This document shows positions 7,160 through 14,166 of a stretch of 22,342 nt of DNA, piece by piece (the stretch's first letter is position 1; each line of letters opens with the position of its first letter). Position numbers and translations under genes: made by a program. This stretch comes from Caryophanales bacterium UBA1744 (GTDB lineage: Bacteria > Bacillota_I > Bacilli_A > RFN20 > CAG-826). The notes under the pieces are model-generated. The model was not told where the DNA came from and did not search any database. It saw only the letters and a list, made by a program, of their open reading frames with translations. The DNA is taken from assembly GCA_002314915.1 (NCBI GenBank), contig DCHU01000054.1, positions 1-22,342 of the forward strand. Direction: 5' to 3'.

Positions 7160-8686
7160 ATGAATCACAGACCAGTAATGTTGATCATCATGGATGGCTA
7201 CGGAATCGCTCCAGCATCCGACACAAACGCTATCAGCTTAGCAAAGAAACCAAACCTCGATCGCATCTTCAGCGAATTCGACACAAAGACCCTCAACGCA
7301 TCAGGAGATGCTGTTGGACTTCCAGAAGGACAGATGGGTAACTCAGAGGTTGGCCACATGAACATCGGTGCAGGCCGTATTGTTCGCCAGTCACTCTCTA
7401 GAATCAATTACTCAATCAAGACCGGAGAGTTCAACTCAAATCCGGTTGTTCTCGCAGCAATAGAGAACGCAAAGAAAAACGGCAAGAAGTTCCACATCTT
7501 TGGCTTATGCTCAAACGGTGGAATCCACTCACACGTCGACCACATCTGTGCAATCTCCAAACTTGCTCAGGCAAACGGAATCGAAAACGTTTATTACCAC
7601 GCATTCCTCGACGGTCGTGATACAGCTCCAACCTCAGGAAAAGGCTTCCTTGAATATGTCATTAAAAACGGAAACGTCAAAGTTGCTACAGTCGGCGGAA
7701 GATACTATGGTATGGACCGTGACAAAAACTATGACAGAATCCAGGTCGCATATGACGCAATGACAGTTGCAAAAGGCGAATTCTTTGCAGATCCACTCGT
7801 TGGAATCCAGACATCATATGACAACGGAAAGACAGACGAATTCGTCGTCCCATTCGTGTCTGACAAGAGCGGTATGGTTGAAGACGGAGACTCTGTTGTC
7901 TTTGCAAACTTCAGACCAGACAGAGCAATTCAGATTGCTACATCAATCTCCAATCCAGAAGGCATTGTCTATAATCCAGAAAAGCCATACAGATTAGATT
8001 TCTCTAAAGGACCGAAGAATGTTCACTTTGTCTCTATGATGAAGTACGCTGACTCGGTTGCTGGAGAATTGGCATTCGGTCTTCAGTCATTCGATAATCT
8101 CTTTGGAGATGTCATCGCACAGAACGGACTTAAACAGCTCCGTATCGCTGAGACAGAAAAGTATGCTCACGTAACATTCTTCTTCGATGGTGGCGCAGAT
8201 AGAGAAATCGAAGGCGCTGACAGAATCCTCGTCAACTCACCAAAAGTCGCAACATATGACTTAAAGCCAGAAATGTCTGCATATGAAGTATGCGACAAAG
8301 CCGTCGAAGCAATTGAAGCTGAGAAGTATGACACAATCATCCTCAACTTCGCGAACTGCGATATGGTCGGCCACACAGGAATCATCCCAGCTGCTGTTAA
8401 AGCGGTTGAGGCAGTCGATACATGCGTCGGCAAAGTCGTTGCAGCGCTCGACAAAGTCGGTGGTGTCGCTCTTATCACAGCAGACCACGGTAACGCCGAG
8501 AAGATGGCTGATGAGAACGGAAACGTCTACACAGCTCACACAACAAACCTCGTTCCAGTCGTCATCACAGACAAGAACGTAAAGATTAGAGATGGCATCC
8601 TCTCAGACATCGCTCCAACTCTTCTTGAGTTATTAGGTGTTGAGATCCCTACTGACATGACCTCCAAATCATTGATTGTTAAATAA
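7160..8686 (+). CDS. gpmI: 2,3-bisphosphoglycerate-independent phosphoglycerate mutase
   Basis: A 508-residue full-length cytoplasmic iPGM that interconverts 3- and 2-phosphoglycerate in glycolysis using two Mn2+ ions. Visible family features are the metal ligand Asp12 ('IMDGYG'), the phosphoserine Ser62 in 'GNSEVGH', His123 in 'IHSHVDH', 'HAFLDGRDTAP' (147-157), 'NFANCDMVGHTG' and 'TADHGNAEKM'. One detail departs from the commoner 'FFNGG': here it reads 'FFFDGGADRE'. The gene has strong codon bias (ACA, CCA and TCA preferred, with C-ending AAC/ATC) and a strong ribosome binding site, consistent with high expression. A terminator follows 14 nt after the stop. Confidence 0.98.
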   Translation: MNHRPVMLIIMDGYGIAPASDTNAISLAKKPNLDRIFSEFDTKTLNASGDAVGLPEGQMGNSEVGHMNIGAGRIVRQSLSRINYSIKTGEFNSNPVVLAAIENAKKNGKKFHIFGLCSNGGIHSHVDHICAISKLAQANGIENVYYHAFLDGRDTAPTSGKGFLEYVIKNGNVKVATVGGRYYGMDRDKNYDRIQVAYDAMTVAKGEFFADPLVGIQTSYDNGKTDEFVVPFVSDKSGMVEDGDSVVFANFRPDRAIQIATSISNPEGIVYNPEKPYRLDFSKGPKNVHFVSMMKYADSVAGELAFGLQSFDNLFGDVIAQNGLKQLRIAETEKYAHVTFFFDGGADREIEGADRILVNSPKVATYDLKPEMSAYEVCDKAVEAIEAEKYDTIILNFANCDMVGHTGIIPAAVKAVEAVDTCVGKVVAALDKVGGVALITADHGNAEKMADENGNVYTAHTTNLVPVVITDKNVKIRDGILSDIAPTLLELLGVEIPTDMTSKSLIVK

Positions 8687-8700
8687 GCATTAAAAGAAAG

Positions 8701-8726
8701 AAAGGCAGCGATTGTACTGCCTTTTT
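8701..8726 (+). terminator. Intrinsic terminator of gpmI
   Basis: Arms AAAGGCAG (8701-8708) and CTGCCTTT (8717-8724) form an 8-bp stem with an 8-nt loop, followed by a short T run. Confidence 0.88.
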
Positions 8727-8745
8727 CTTATGCCTTTTGGCGTTC

Positions 8746-8809
8746 TATCGTTTGAACTGCCCGTTTCAATGATGAAAGATAAAACGATAAATCGGTAAAA
8801 AATGACCGA
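8746..8809. repeat. Inverted repeats upstream of fba
   Basis: TATCGTTT (8746-8753) and AAACGATA (8782-8789) are exact inverted copies 28 nt apart. TCGGT (8792-8796) and ACCGA (8805-8809) form a second pair directly after them. They lie between the gpmI terminator and the fba promoter and may be a regulator site or a leader structure from an upstream start. No T run follows, so they are not terminators. Confidence 0.4.
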
Positions 8810-8847
8810 CAATTGATAGTTTTACTAATACATAAATGAAATTTGTG

Positions 8848-8878
8848 TATAATTAAACCGCTAATCTAAATCAGGAGG
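8848..8878 (+). promoter_or_regulatory. fba -10 box and ribosome binding site
   Basis: A perfect TATAAT is at 8848-8853, without a convincing -35 at the usual distance. A strong AGGAGG (8873-8878) lies 8 nt before the ATG. A second weaker pair, TTGATA (8813-8818) and TGAAAT (8837-8842), could be an upstream promoter. Confidence 0.6.
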
Positions 8879-8886
8879 ATTAAAGC

Positions 8887-9753
8887 ATGTTAGTTTCTGC
8901 AACAGAAATAATCAATAAAGCTCACGAAGGCCACTATGCTATCGGAGCATTCAACACAAACAACCTCGAATGGACAAAGAGCCTCTTAAAAGCAGCTCAG
9001 GATGCTAAGGCTCCAATCATCATCCAGACATCAGAAGGCGCAGCTAAGTATATGGGCGGCTTCAAGGTTGTCGTCGACATCGTTAGAGATTTACACGATT
9101 CAATGGGAATCACAGTTCCAGTCGCATTACACCTCGACCACGGAACATATGAGGGTGCTAAGAAGTGCATCGAACTCGGCTACACATCAGTCATGTTTGA
9201 CGGCTCACACTACAGCATCGAAGAGAACATCGAAAAGTCAAAAGAGATTCTCGCTCTTGCACACGCTAAAGGCATCTCAGTTGAGTGCGAAGTTGGCGGC
9301 ATCGGCGGTTCGGAAGATGGCGTCACATCATCAGGCGAATTAGCAGATCCAGCAGAGTGCAAGCAGGTTGCAGCTCTCGGAGTTGACTTCCTCGCATGTG
9401 GTATCGGAAACATCCACGGCAAATATCCAGCAAACTGGGCTGGCTTAAACTTCCAGAGACTCGAAGAAATCAACGCTGCAGTTGATGGCAAGCCACTCGT
9501 CTTACACGGCGGTTCAGGTATCCCATTCGAACAGACAGACAGAGCAATCAAGAATGGCGTTTCAAAGATCAACGTCAACACAGAGCTCCAGTTAGTCTAT
9601 GCAGCAGCAATCCGTAAATACATCGAAGAAGGATTAGACCTCCAGGGCAAGGGATTCGACCCACGTAAGCTTATGAAGCCAGGCTTTGATGCAATCACAG
9701 AACAGACAATCGCTCTCATGAAGGCATTCGGCTGCGCTGGAAAAGCTGAGTAA
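8887..9753 (+). CDS. fba: Class II fructose-1,6-bisphosphate aldolase
   Basis: A 288-residue zinc-dependent aldolase that cleaves fructose-1,6-bisphosphate into DHAP and glyceraldehyde-3-phosphate. Key residues are visible: catalytic Asp84 and zinc ligand His85 in 'LHLDHG', zinc ligands His178 ('NIHGKY') and His207 in 'HGGSG', and phosphate-binding 'KINVNTE'. The length suits the short Bacillus FbaA-like group. All eight prolines use CCA, and most Thr and Ser codons are ACA and TCA, showing the same strong codon selection as gpmI next door. It is transcribed alone, with a perfect ribosome binding site and a bidirectional terminator after it. Confidence 0.98.
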   Translation: MLVSATEIINKAHEGHYAIGAFNTNNLEWTKSLLKAAQDAKAPIIIQTSEGAAKYMGGFKVVVDIVRDLHDSMGITVPVALHLDHGTYEGAKKCIELGYTSVMFDGSHYSIEENIEKSKEILALAHAKGISVECEVGGIGGSEDGVTSSGELADPAECKQVAALGVDFLACGIGNIHGKYPANWAGLNFQRLEEINAAVDGKPLVLHGGSGIPFEQTDRAIKNGVSKINVNTELQLVYAAAIRKYIEEGLDLQGKGFDPRKLMKPGFDAITEQTIALMKAFGCAGKAE

Positions 9754-9769
9754 TTCCCCCCAAACAAAA

Positions 9770-9798
9770 AATCCTCGGGCAACCGGGGATTTTCTTTT
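9770..9798. terminator. Bidirectional terminator between fba and the minus-strand HAD operon
   Basis: Arms AATCCTCGG (9770-9778) and CCGGGGATT (9783-9791) form a 9-bp stem with a GCAA loop. A T tract follows on the plus strand, and an A run (9762-9770) gives a U tract for the minus strand. It serves both convergent units. Confidence 0.9.
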
Positions 9799-9801
9799 CT
9801 C

Positions 9802-10044
9802 TTATTTTTTATCTTTGAATACGACGGCAATGAGCGATGAGATAAGCGACGAGAAGAGGAATAACACCGTGAGAATACCAAACATGTAACTCATGAAAGG
9901 CTTTCCTGGTTCGCTTTGCTTAACGCTTACAAAACCGGCATCCGTATAGTAGTGGAAGAAGAAGTATGTAAGAACGGCAAGTGCGATGGCTATAGCTAAC
10001 GTTATTGCGGAGAACAGGAATAGTTTCTTTCTTGTTATAACCAT
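9802..10044 (-). CDS. Small two-helix membrane protein, function unknown
   Basis: An 80-residue protein starting MVITRKKLF. Hydrophobic helices lie at about 8-30 and 52-74, joined by a short polar loop containing 'KQSEPGKPF'. Both ends are basic, suggesting that the termini are in the cytoplasm. I recognise no family. Its ATG is one base after the TAA of the HAD gene, so it is the second gene of that operon and is probably translated by coupling; AAGGAG is rather far upstream (13 nt). A link to the HAD enzyme is suggested only by position. Confidence 0.6.
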   Translation of the reverse strand: MVITRKKLFLFSAITLAIAIALAVLTYFFFHYYTDAGFVSVKQSEPGKPFMSYMFGILTVLFLFSSLISSLIAVVFKDKK

Positions 10045-10045
10045 A

Positions 10046-10735
10046 TTATTCTAGGAACTCCTTTATTTCTCTTAACGAACCAAATTCAAAGTCCGGAATG
10101 ATTCCTTTTGTATTGGTCTCCCCGTGTTTGTTGAAATACAAAGTCTTAATGCCTGAGTTTATTCCGCCTTTTATGTCGGACGTTAGAGAGTCTCCGATGA
10201 TTAAACAGTCTTCCGGTTTAACATCTCCAATCTTCGCCAACGCTTTATCAAAGAACTCTTTGGCAGGTTTCTGCACGCCTAGGTCTTCAGATATGAAGTG
10301 ATGTGTGAAATACTTTCCCATTCCAGACAACTCCATTCGATGTATTTGCTGCTGATATGGGCCGTTTGAAGCGGTACATAAGGTATATTTACTTTTTAAC
10401 GATTCAAGGAGCTCAAATGCTCCATCTACCGGTATAACACAATCATATAGATATGTTCTAAACCATTTCTCATATTCGACTCCATCGAAGTCTACACCAA
10501 GTTCTTTGAAGACGGCGGCGTATCTTTCTTTTTTCAATTGGGCCAAATCGATTTCACCTTTTTCGAGTCTTTGCCACATTGCCGTGTTGATTCTGTTAAA
10601 AACGGTGAACATTTCCTCGGTGAATTCTCCGAGTCCGAACTTTTTGAATCCAACTTGAAGGGACGTTCTAATTGCTTCATCAAAATCAAGCAGTGTATTA
10701 TCAATATCAACAAGAATTACCTTAACGTTTGCCAT
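10046..10735 (-). CDS. HAD-superfamily nucleotidase, YjjG/YfnB type
   Basis: A 229-residue subfamily IA HAD hydrolase. Motif I is D10-I-D12-N-T, motif II is 'TASNG' (121-125), the motif III lysine is Lys156 in 'GVQKPAKEFF', and motif IV is 'GDSLTSD' (181-187). The 'SEDLGVQKPAKEFF' and 'GDSLTSDIKGGINSGI' blocks match the YjjG/YfnB family. Its members dephosphorylate nucleoside monophosphates, including non-canonical pyrimidines, and so clean the nucleotide pool. The ATG is preceded by TATGAT and only six bases, with no ribosome binding site, so the mRNA is probably leaderless. It is followed after one base by a small membrane protein gene. Confidence 0.9.
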   Translation of the reverse strand: MANVKVILVDIDNTLLDFDEAIRTSLQVGFKKFGLGEFTEEMFTVFNRINTAMWQRLEKGEIDLAQLKKERYAAVFKELGVDFDGVEYEKWFRTYLYDCVIPVDGAFELLESLKSKYTLCTASNGPYQQQIHRMELSGMGKYFTHHFISEDLGVQKPAKEFFDKALAKIGDVKPEDCLIIGDSLTSDIKGGINSGIKTLYFNKHGETNTKGIIPDFEFGSLREIKEFLE

Positions 10736-10747
10736 AACACAATCATA
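10736..10747 (-). promoter_or_regulatory. HAD operon -10 box, predicted leaderless
   Basis: On the minus strand TATGAT (10747-10742) is six bases (TGTGTT) before the ATG. No Shine-Dalgarno sequence and no strong -35 are visible. It faces the promoter of the divergent gene at 10805. Confidence 0.5.
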
Positions 10748-10788
10748 TTGGAAAATCTAAAAATAGAAATTCCTTTTTTGGAAATTAG

Positions 10789-10804
10789 TACAATAATTAT
10801 TCAT
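10789..10804 (+). promoter_or_regulatory. -10 box of the 10805 gene, near-leaderless
   Basis: TACAAT (10789-10794) lies ten AT-rich bases before the ATG, and no Shine-Dalgarno sequence is present. Transcription starting about seven bases after the box would leave a leader of at most a few nucleotides. Confidence 0.45.
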
Positions 10805-11548
10805 ATGTCAAATAAGAAACATGTCGTTAGAAATACGTTAATCACACTTGGAGCTATTATTGGTGTGTGTTTCATTTCCATCAGTGTTGCCATTACGGAC
10901 TTCACAAACAACACGCCCGATTACATAAGCGAAGTTGAAGGTAAATCAACCGGAGACTATATCGGAGAACTTGCAGATGAGTCTTTTAAAAATTGTGGTA
11001 TCTTAGACGACTACGAATTCCTTTTGGATGAACATAAACTCAACAACGTTCTCGCCACAATTGTTCCGACCATCGAAATTCCGTGTGTAAATCTGAAATC
11101 CATTTACTTAGATATAGATGAAGACGATAACATTCGAGTGGAAGCGCCATTGTGGGCACTGTGTTATCGAACATGTGCAAAGATAGATGGTCATCTGGAG
11201 TACGATGATGAATTCCTAACGCTGAGATTAACAAAAATCAGAGTTAACCTTATTTCATCTGGAGGTGGGGTCGTAGACTGGGTTGTTACCGAAGAAATGG
11301 TGGAAGGAATAGAAGAAACGCTATTAGAAAATGGCGTACATGCCGACCTTTGGAAAGACGGCACAGATATTATGGCCAAAATGACCATACTCGATATATG
11401 CAGAACAATTGCTGATTGTTCAAAAAATGCGGCTGGTTTTATTACCGCAGCATTAGTAGGGGGAGCACTTACTACAAAGACAGTCGATTTGATTGTAAAT
11501 AAAAATGGCTTAAGTGGCATTATCATTCACAGAAGCCTTCTTAGTTAA
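10805..11548 (+). CDS. Membrane-anchored extracytoplasmic protein, unknown function
   Basis: A 247-residue protein with a basic N-terminus, one transmembrane helix at about 10-32, and an acidic mixed domain outside the membrane. The segment 'FLLDEHKLNNVLATI' followed by beta strands ('KSIYLDIDEDDNIRVEAPLW') recalls YpmS/DUF2140-like anchored proteins, but the match is weak and I would not name it so. Near the C-terminus a Gly/Ala-rich stretch 'GFITAALVGGALTTKTVDLI' could be a second membrane segment. I chose the ATG at 10805: the reading frame extends back to 10538, but that part runs antisense through the HAD gene. Its TAA overlaps the stop codon of the convergent hydrolase in the sequence TTAA. 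Confidence 0.65.
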   Translation: MSNKKHVVRNTLITLGAIIGVCFISISVAITDFTNNTPDYISEVEGKSTGDYIGELADESFKNCGILDDYEFLLDEHKLNNVLATIVPTIEIPCVNLKSIYLDIDEDDNIRVEAPLWALCYRTCAKIDGHLEYDDEFLTLRLTKIRVNLISSGGGVVDWVVTEEMVEGIEETLLENGVHADLWKDGTDIMAKMTILDICRTIADCSKNAAGFITAALVGGALTTKTVDLIVNKNGLSGIIIHRSLLS

Positions 11549-12282
11549 GAAAGATACATTTCGTTTGAAATAACCTCGGATACAAATTGAGTTTGTTCCT
11601 TTACGGTGATGGTAGGTTCTCCATCACCTTTTTGTATGCCATAGGATCCGAAGTAGGAGTGAATGCCTCCTTCAACCGAATATTCCTTCATGTTCGGAAG
11701 GTTAGATTTATATTTCTCATAGCTTTTCCAGTTCAATACTTTATCGTTGGTTGCAGTTATCGAAATTGTCTTCAAATCCGTATGAGACAAATCGGATGTT
11801 GAATATGAAGCCAACATGACAAGTCCTTTTATCTTGCTTGTGTTTTTCTCGGCAAAAGATGAAGCGGCAACCCCGCCTAGGGAATGTCCGCCTACGTAGA
11901 AGGAAATGCTTGGATTCGCATTGATATAATTCTTTGCGACATTCTTCGAAAAGAATGCAAGATTGCAACTCATGTGTGGAAGCACACAATATATACCGTT
12001 CTTGGCGAGGCTCTTCATCAGTGGTGCATATGATTTATCCTGTACCTTTCCGCCCGGATAAAAAATCAATCCTTTTCCAGTCGTTCCATTAGGCTTGAAG
12101 ATATAGTCTTTGCCGTTTTTGATTACTTCAACATCGGAATCTGATTTCATACATTCCAATGCGTAACTATCGGCATGCTCATACGTTCCGCAATAAATGC
12201 CGAAAGCTGCGCCGATCGCAATAATGGATGCACCGCCTATTGTTAGTCCTCGTTTAATTTTCTTCGCCTTATTTTCGTTCAT
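11545..12282 (-). CDS. Membrane-anchored alpha/beta hydrolase
   Basis: A 245-residue protein with a basic start and an N-terminal membrane helix at about 12-32, followed by a compact alpha/beta hydrolase domain that should face outside. The triad is visible: Ser134 in GGHSLGG (131-137), Asp180 in 'TATNDKV', and His208 in 'GGIHSYFGSYG'. The oxyanion loop is 'IFYPGGKVQ' near 73-81. This resembles the Abhydrolase_5/dienelactone-hydrolase-like group of esterases; the substrate is unknown. A TAAAAT box lies eight bases before the ATG with no ribosome binding site, so the mRNA is predicted leaderless. There is no terminator between it and the convergent gene at 11548. Confidence 0.82.
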   Translation of the reverse strand: MNENKAKKIKRGLTIGGASIIAIGAAFGIYCGTYEHADSYALECMKSDSDVEVIKNGKDYIFKPNGTTGKGLIFYPGGKVQDKSYAPLMKSLAKNGIYCVLPHMSCNLAFFSKNVAKNYINANPSISFYVGGHSLGGVAASSFAEKNTSKIKGLVMLASYSTSDLSHTDLKTISITATNDKVLNWKSYEKYKSNLPNMKEYSVEGGIHSYFGSYGIQKGDGEPTITVKEQTQFVSEVISNEMYLS

Positions 12283-12296
12283 CGGCGTTAATTTTA
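12283..12296 (-). promoter_or_regulatory. Hydrolase -10 box, predicted leaderless
   Basis: On the minus strand TAAAAT (12296-12291) lies eight bases (TAACGCCG) before the ATG. TTGTAT, 17 nt further upstream, could be the -35; it sits between the TACTTTT-type half-sites at 12307-12336. Confidence 0.55.
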
Positions 12297-12306
12297 CACA
12301 AATAGG

Positions 12307-12336
12307 TACTTTTATACAAAAAAGTATTCCACTTTT
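12307..12336. repeat. Alternating TACTTTT/AAAAGTA half-sites in a divergent promoter region
   Basis: TACTTTT (12307-12313), AAAAGTA (12320-12326) and ACTTTT (12331-12336) alternate in orientation and form two overlapping inverted repeats with 6- and 4-5-nt centres. They cover the likely -35 of the minus-strand hydrolase and lie just before TTGACG (12338-12343), a possible -35 for the NmrA operon. This looks like an operator controlling both units. Confidence 0.4.
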
Positions 12337-12337
12337 G

Positions 12338-12378
12338 TTGACGAATATTGTTAAATGTAACTAACCAATTCAAAGGAG
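12338..12378 (+). promoter_or_regulatory. Candidate promoter and ribosome binding site of the NmrA-DUF1295 operon
   Basis: TTGACG (12338-12343) is a good -35, but no convincing -10 lies 16-18 nt later (TAACCA is the nearest). The promoter may therefore need an activator. AAGGAG (12373-12378) is 7 nt before the ATG. Confidence 0.4.
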
Positions 12379-12385
12379 CACATAT

Positions 12386-13246
12386 ATGAAAGTAGTTTTG
12401 GCTGGAGCGTATGGCAAACTCGGAAGCGAGATTTTAAAGTCGCTCGTTAAAGCGGGCCACGAGGTCGTGGCAACAGATATGGTTGAGAGAGAAATCGAAG
12501 GACTCGACAAGACCAATGTATCATTTAAGAAACTCGATGTAACAAACAAGGAATCGCTCGTCGGATTATGCGATGGCGCTGATGTTGTCATTACAACCGT
12601 CGGTTTAACTGGCGTATCAGCTACAGTTACCAATTACGACATCGACTTAAACGGCAACATCAACATTCTTGAAGAAGCTAAAAGAGCTGGAGTCAAGAAT
12701 TTCGTCTACATCTCCGTCATCAAGGCTGATGATCCACAGACAAAGGATGTACCGATGGTTCACGCTAAGTTCTTGTTCGAAGAAGAACTCAAGAAGAGCG
12801 GACTCACATATGTCATCCACAGACCAACAGGATACTTCTATGATATCGTCAAGGTCTTTAGACCTATGATTGAAAAGGGTACAGTTAACCTCCTTGGAAA
12901 AGAAGATCATACATGCAACGTTATCGACACTCCTGAATTCGGAGGCTTTATCGTTGCTCACATGTGCGACGAGAATCAGACATACTCCGTTGGCGGAAAA
13001 GAAATATGGTCTTATAAGGAAATCGCAGAAATGTGCTTTGCCGCAGCTGGCAAAGAGCCAAATATCAAACGTGCTCCAACATGGTTATTCTCTGTTCTCG
13101 CTTGGTTGCCAAAGAACAAGAAAAACGGCAAATCAGCAATTATCAAATTCTCTAAGTTCACACTTTCAAATGATTTGGTTGGCGATACGGTTGCCGGAGA
13201 AAGAAGCTTCAAAGAATACATCAGCGAATGCTTCCGTAAGGAGTAA
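12386..13246 (+). CDS. NmrA-like NAD(P)-binding Rossmann protein (atypical SDR)
   Basis: A 286-residue protein with a dinucleotide loop GAYGKLG at residues 7-13 and an acidic residue at the end of beta 2 ('VVATDMVE'), which favours NAD over NADP. The order of segments ('ADVVITTVG', 'AGVKNFVYISV', 'LTYVIHRPTGYF') is that of atypical SDRs of the NmrA/SDR_a5 group. The usual YxxxK catalytic pair is absent: the equivalent segment reads 'VHAKFLFEEEL', with His in place of Tyr. The protein may be a sensor or a non-standard oxidoreductase. It is the first gene of a tight operon; the DUF1295 gene starts three bases after its stop and its ribosome binding site lies inside this gene. Confidence 0.82.
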   Translation: MKVVLAGAYGKLGSEILKSLVKAGHEVVATDMVEREIEGLDKTNVSFKKLDVTNKESLVGLCDGADVVITTVGLTGVSATVTNYDIDLNGNINILEEAKRAGVKNFVYISVIKADDPQTKDVPMVHAKFLFEEELKKSGLTYVIHRPTGYFYDIVKVFRPMIEKGTVNLLGKEDHTCNVIDTPEFGGFIVAHMCDENQTYSVGGKEIWSYKEIAEMCFAAAGKEPNIKRAPTWLFSVLAWLPKNKKNGKSAIIKFSKFTLSNDLVGDTVAGERSFKEYISECFRKE

Positions 13247-13249
13247 TCT

Positions 13250-14164
13250 ATGGGTGAATGGGTTTTAATGGCGATTTGGCTCGGAGTAGCCTTACTCGCT
13301 TGCTGCATTGGATTTAAGAAATTTGTCTGGTTCCTCTCAATCGGATACGGATTTGCAGTTGCGGCATTAGGCATCGGATATGCCATCTACGGTGGAGTCA
13401 ATGGTACTTTAGATGTCATTGGTCTCATCCAGTGCGTCTTGTTCGTTTTATACGGCGCTAGATTATCTGGTTTCTTACTTGCAAGAGAACTCAAGAACGC
13501 AAGCTACCGCAAGGTTCTTGCATCAGCCACAAAAGAAGGCGAGAAGAAGATGCCAATCTTTGTTCTTGTTGTTATGTGGTTATTGGTCGGCGTCCTCTAT
13601 GTTGGCCAGACCGCTCCTGCATTCTATAGAATGGTCAACCCATATATGGTTGCTTCTTGGAATTTAGAGGCTACATGGAATCATAACCCAGAAGTTATAA
13701 TTGTTCCTGCAATCGGCGCGGCAATTTCGTTAATTGGCCTTGTTATTGAAACACTCGCTGATATTCAGAAATCCGCTGAAAAGAAAGTCAACCCACATAT
13801 GGTTGCCACACATAAACTCTATAAGATGGTTAGATGCCCTAACTATTTCGGCGAGATACTCTTCTGGACTGGTGTATTCGTTGGCGGATGCGCAGTCTAT
13901 GGAGCAAATTGGTGGCAGTGGGTCATCGCTGCATTGTCATGGGTTTGCATTGTCTACATCATGATTAATGGCGCTCAGCGTCTAGATAAGAGACAGGAGA
14001 AGAATTACGGTACAAATGAAGAATATCGTGCTTATGCCGATCATACTCCATTGATCTTCCCTCTCTTACCTATCTACCACATCGGCATTTACAAGGTTGA
14101 GGATGTTGAAGCCGCAGAAAAGGCTAAAGCCGAAAAGAAAGCGGCTAAGCCGGAAAAGGAATAA
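13250..14164 (+). CDS. DUF1295 membrane protein (steroid 5-alpha-reductase/ICMT-like fold)
   Basis: A 304-residue polytopic membrane protein with about seven hydrophobic segments. The DUF1295 core is at about 165-275, with 'IGLVIETLADIQK', then 'KLYKMVRCPNYFGEILFWTG' and 'YGTNEEYRAYADHTPLIFPL'. The 'R.PNY.GE' motif is the cofactor-binding signature shared with steroid 5-alpha reductases and isoprenylcysteine methyltransferases. Members are probably lipid-modifying reductases or methyltransferases; the substrate is unknown. The last 20 residues are an Ala/Lys/Glu-rich tail that should lie in the cytoplasm. AAGGAG (13238-13243) precedes the ATG. Pairing with an NAD-binding NmrA-like protein suggests a redox step at the membrane. 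Confidence 0.85.
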   Translation: MGEWVLMAIWLGVALLACCIGFKKFVWFLSIGYGFAVAALGIGYAIYGGVNGTLDVIGLIQCVLFVLYGARLSGFLLARELKNASYRKVLASATKEGEKKMPIFVLVVMWLLVGVLYVGQTAPAFYRMVNPYMVASWNLEATWNHNPEVIIVPAIGAAISLIGLVIETLADIQKSAEKKVNPHMVATHKLYKMVRCPNYFGEILFWTGVFVGGCAVYGANWWQWVIAALSWVCIVYIMINGAQRLDKRQEKNYGTNEEYRAYADHTPLIFPLLPIYHIGIYKVEDVEAAEKAKAEKKAAKPEKE

Positions 14165-14166
14165 TT

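Noticed and set aside
8167..8539. Antisense open frames within gpmI
   Set aside because: They are shadows of the strong codon bias of gpmI and have no ribosome binding site or family features.
10538..10804. Long upstream extension of the 10805 gene
   Set aside because: It runs antisense through the N-terminal half of a well-supported HAD gene and across both promoters; protein-like features begin only at 10805.
3534..14164. A steroid-metabolism pathway made of the 3beta-HSD-like SDR and DUF1295
   Set aside because: The genes are 9 kb apart in different units, and both families have many other substrates.
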